NCBI GenBank assembly: GCA_015231395.1
Contig: JADGBP010000157.1
Span: 1 to 5,927, forward strand
Direction of reading: 5' to 3'
Source: Desulfamplus sp.
GTDB taxonomy: Bacteria; Desulfobacterota; Desulfobacteria; Desulfobacterales; Desulfobacteraceae
DNA length: 5,927 bases
Below the pieces are notes generated by a model, which saw only the letters and a program-made list of their open reading frames with translations, made no database searches and was not told where the DNA came from. The position numbers were made by a program, and so were the translations under genes. Shown piece by piece: positions 5,835 to 5,927 of this stretch (position 1 is its first letter; each line of letters begins with the position of its first letter).

Positions 5835-5927
5835 TTTCATCTTCAATAACATCAAGATCTTCATTTTGAACATCAGACAGATCCAAAGAACGGTTTAAAG
5901 AAAAAAGTCTCATTTTGATTGATGTAA
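5801..5927 (-). repeat. 127-bp inverted copy of kinase bases 5158-5284 at the contig end
   Basis: Exact reverse complement of 5158-5284 (kinase region just after the phosphoacceptor histidine), with identity starting abruptly at 5801 and running to the last base. The arms are separated by a 516-nt spacer. This foldback geometry is typical of multiple-displacement amplification chimeras. The length equals that of the inverted copy at 1-127, pointing to assembly k-mer overlaps. A real inverted duplication in the genome is the less likely alternative. Confidence 0.9.

Noticed and set aside
1..5927. Terminal inverted repeats as ends of a mobile element or linear replicon
   Set aside because: The two ends are not complementary to each other. 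Each matches a different internal piece of the kinase gene, and there is no transposase or replication gene.

Overview
The window looks like one complete short assembly contig from an AT-rich Gram-negative bacterium. Protein character points to a sulfate-reducer-type deltaproteobacterium (Desulfobacterota): a propionate-type CoA-transferase, a membrane-linked class III cyclase with FVPxxFLxILG linkers, and an NtrB-like histidine kinase. That assignment is an inference from family resemblance, not a search result. The most decisive observation is structural. The first 127 bases and the last 127 bases are each an exact reverse-complement copy of a 127-bp stretch inside the histidine kinase gene (5456-5582 and 5158-5284). 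Two unrelated end duplications of exactly 127 bp, a common largest k-mer size of de Bruijn assemblers, with both junctions inverted, are best explained by inverted amplification chimeras of the multiple-displacement type carried into the assembly.

Layout, left to right. 1-127: antisense scrap of the kinase. 128-1056 (minus): N-terminal ~310 residues of a family I CoA-transferase, cut just before its catalytic-glutamate region and fused in frame to the kinase scrap. 1057-1186: short spacer with a perfect 9-bp hairpin. 1187-2884 (minus): protein with two tandem class III nucleotide cyclase domains, the first lacking both metal-binding aspartates. Its frame stays open to 3160 and encodes membrane segments, but has no usable start there. 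3161-3772: about 610 bp without a gene, holding a 44-bp tandem repeat, a strong sigma70-type promoter and several small repeats. 3773-3967 (plus): unrecognised 64-residue protein with a perfect Shine-Dalgarno. 3968-4040: degenerate hexamer repeat, then a strong intrinsic terminator. 4140-4209: three ~24-nt direct repeats. 4275-5834 (plus): membrane histidine kinase whose last ~10 residues are artefactual. 5801-5927: inverted copy of part of that kinase gene.

The cyclase and CoA-transferase share the minus strand and are 130 nt apart. Nothing indicates a shared pathway. The kinase probably has a response-regulator partner beyond the true right end, which the chimera hides. The two signalling proteins (cyclic-nucleotide synthesis and phosphorelay) and the small orphan gene are the biologically interesting parts. 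I see no convincing new multi-gene system.
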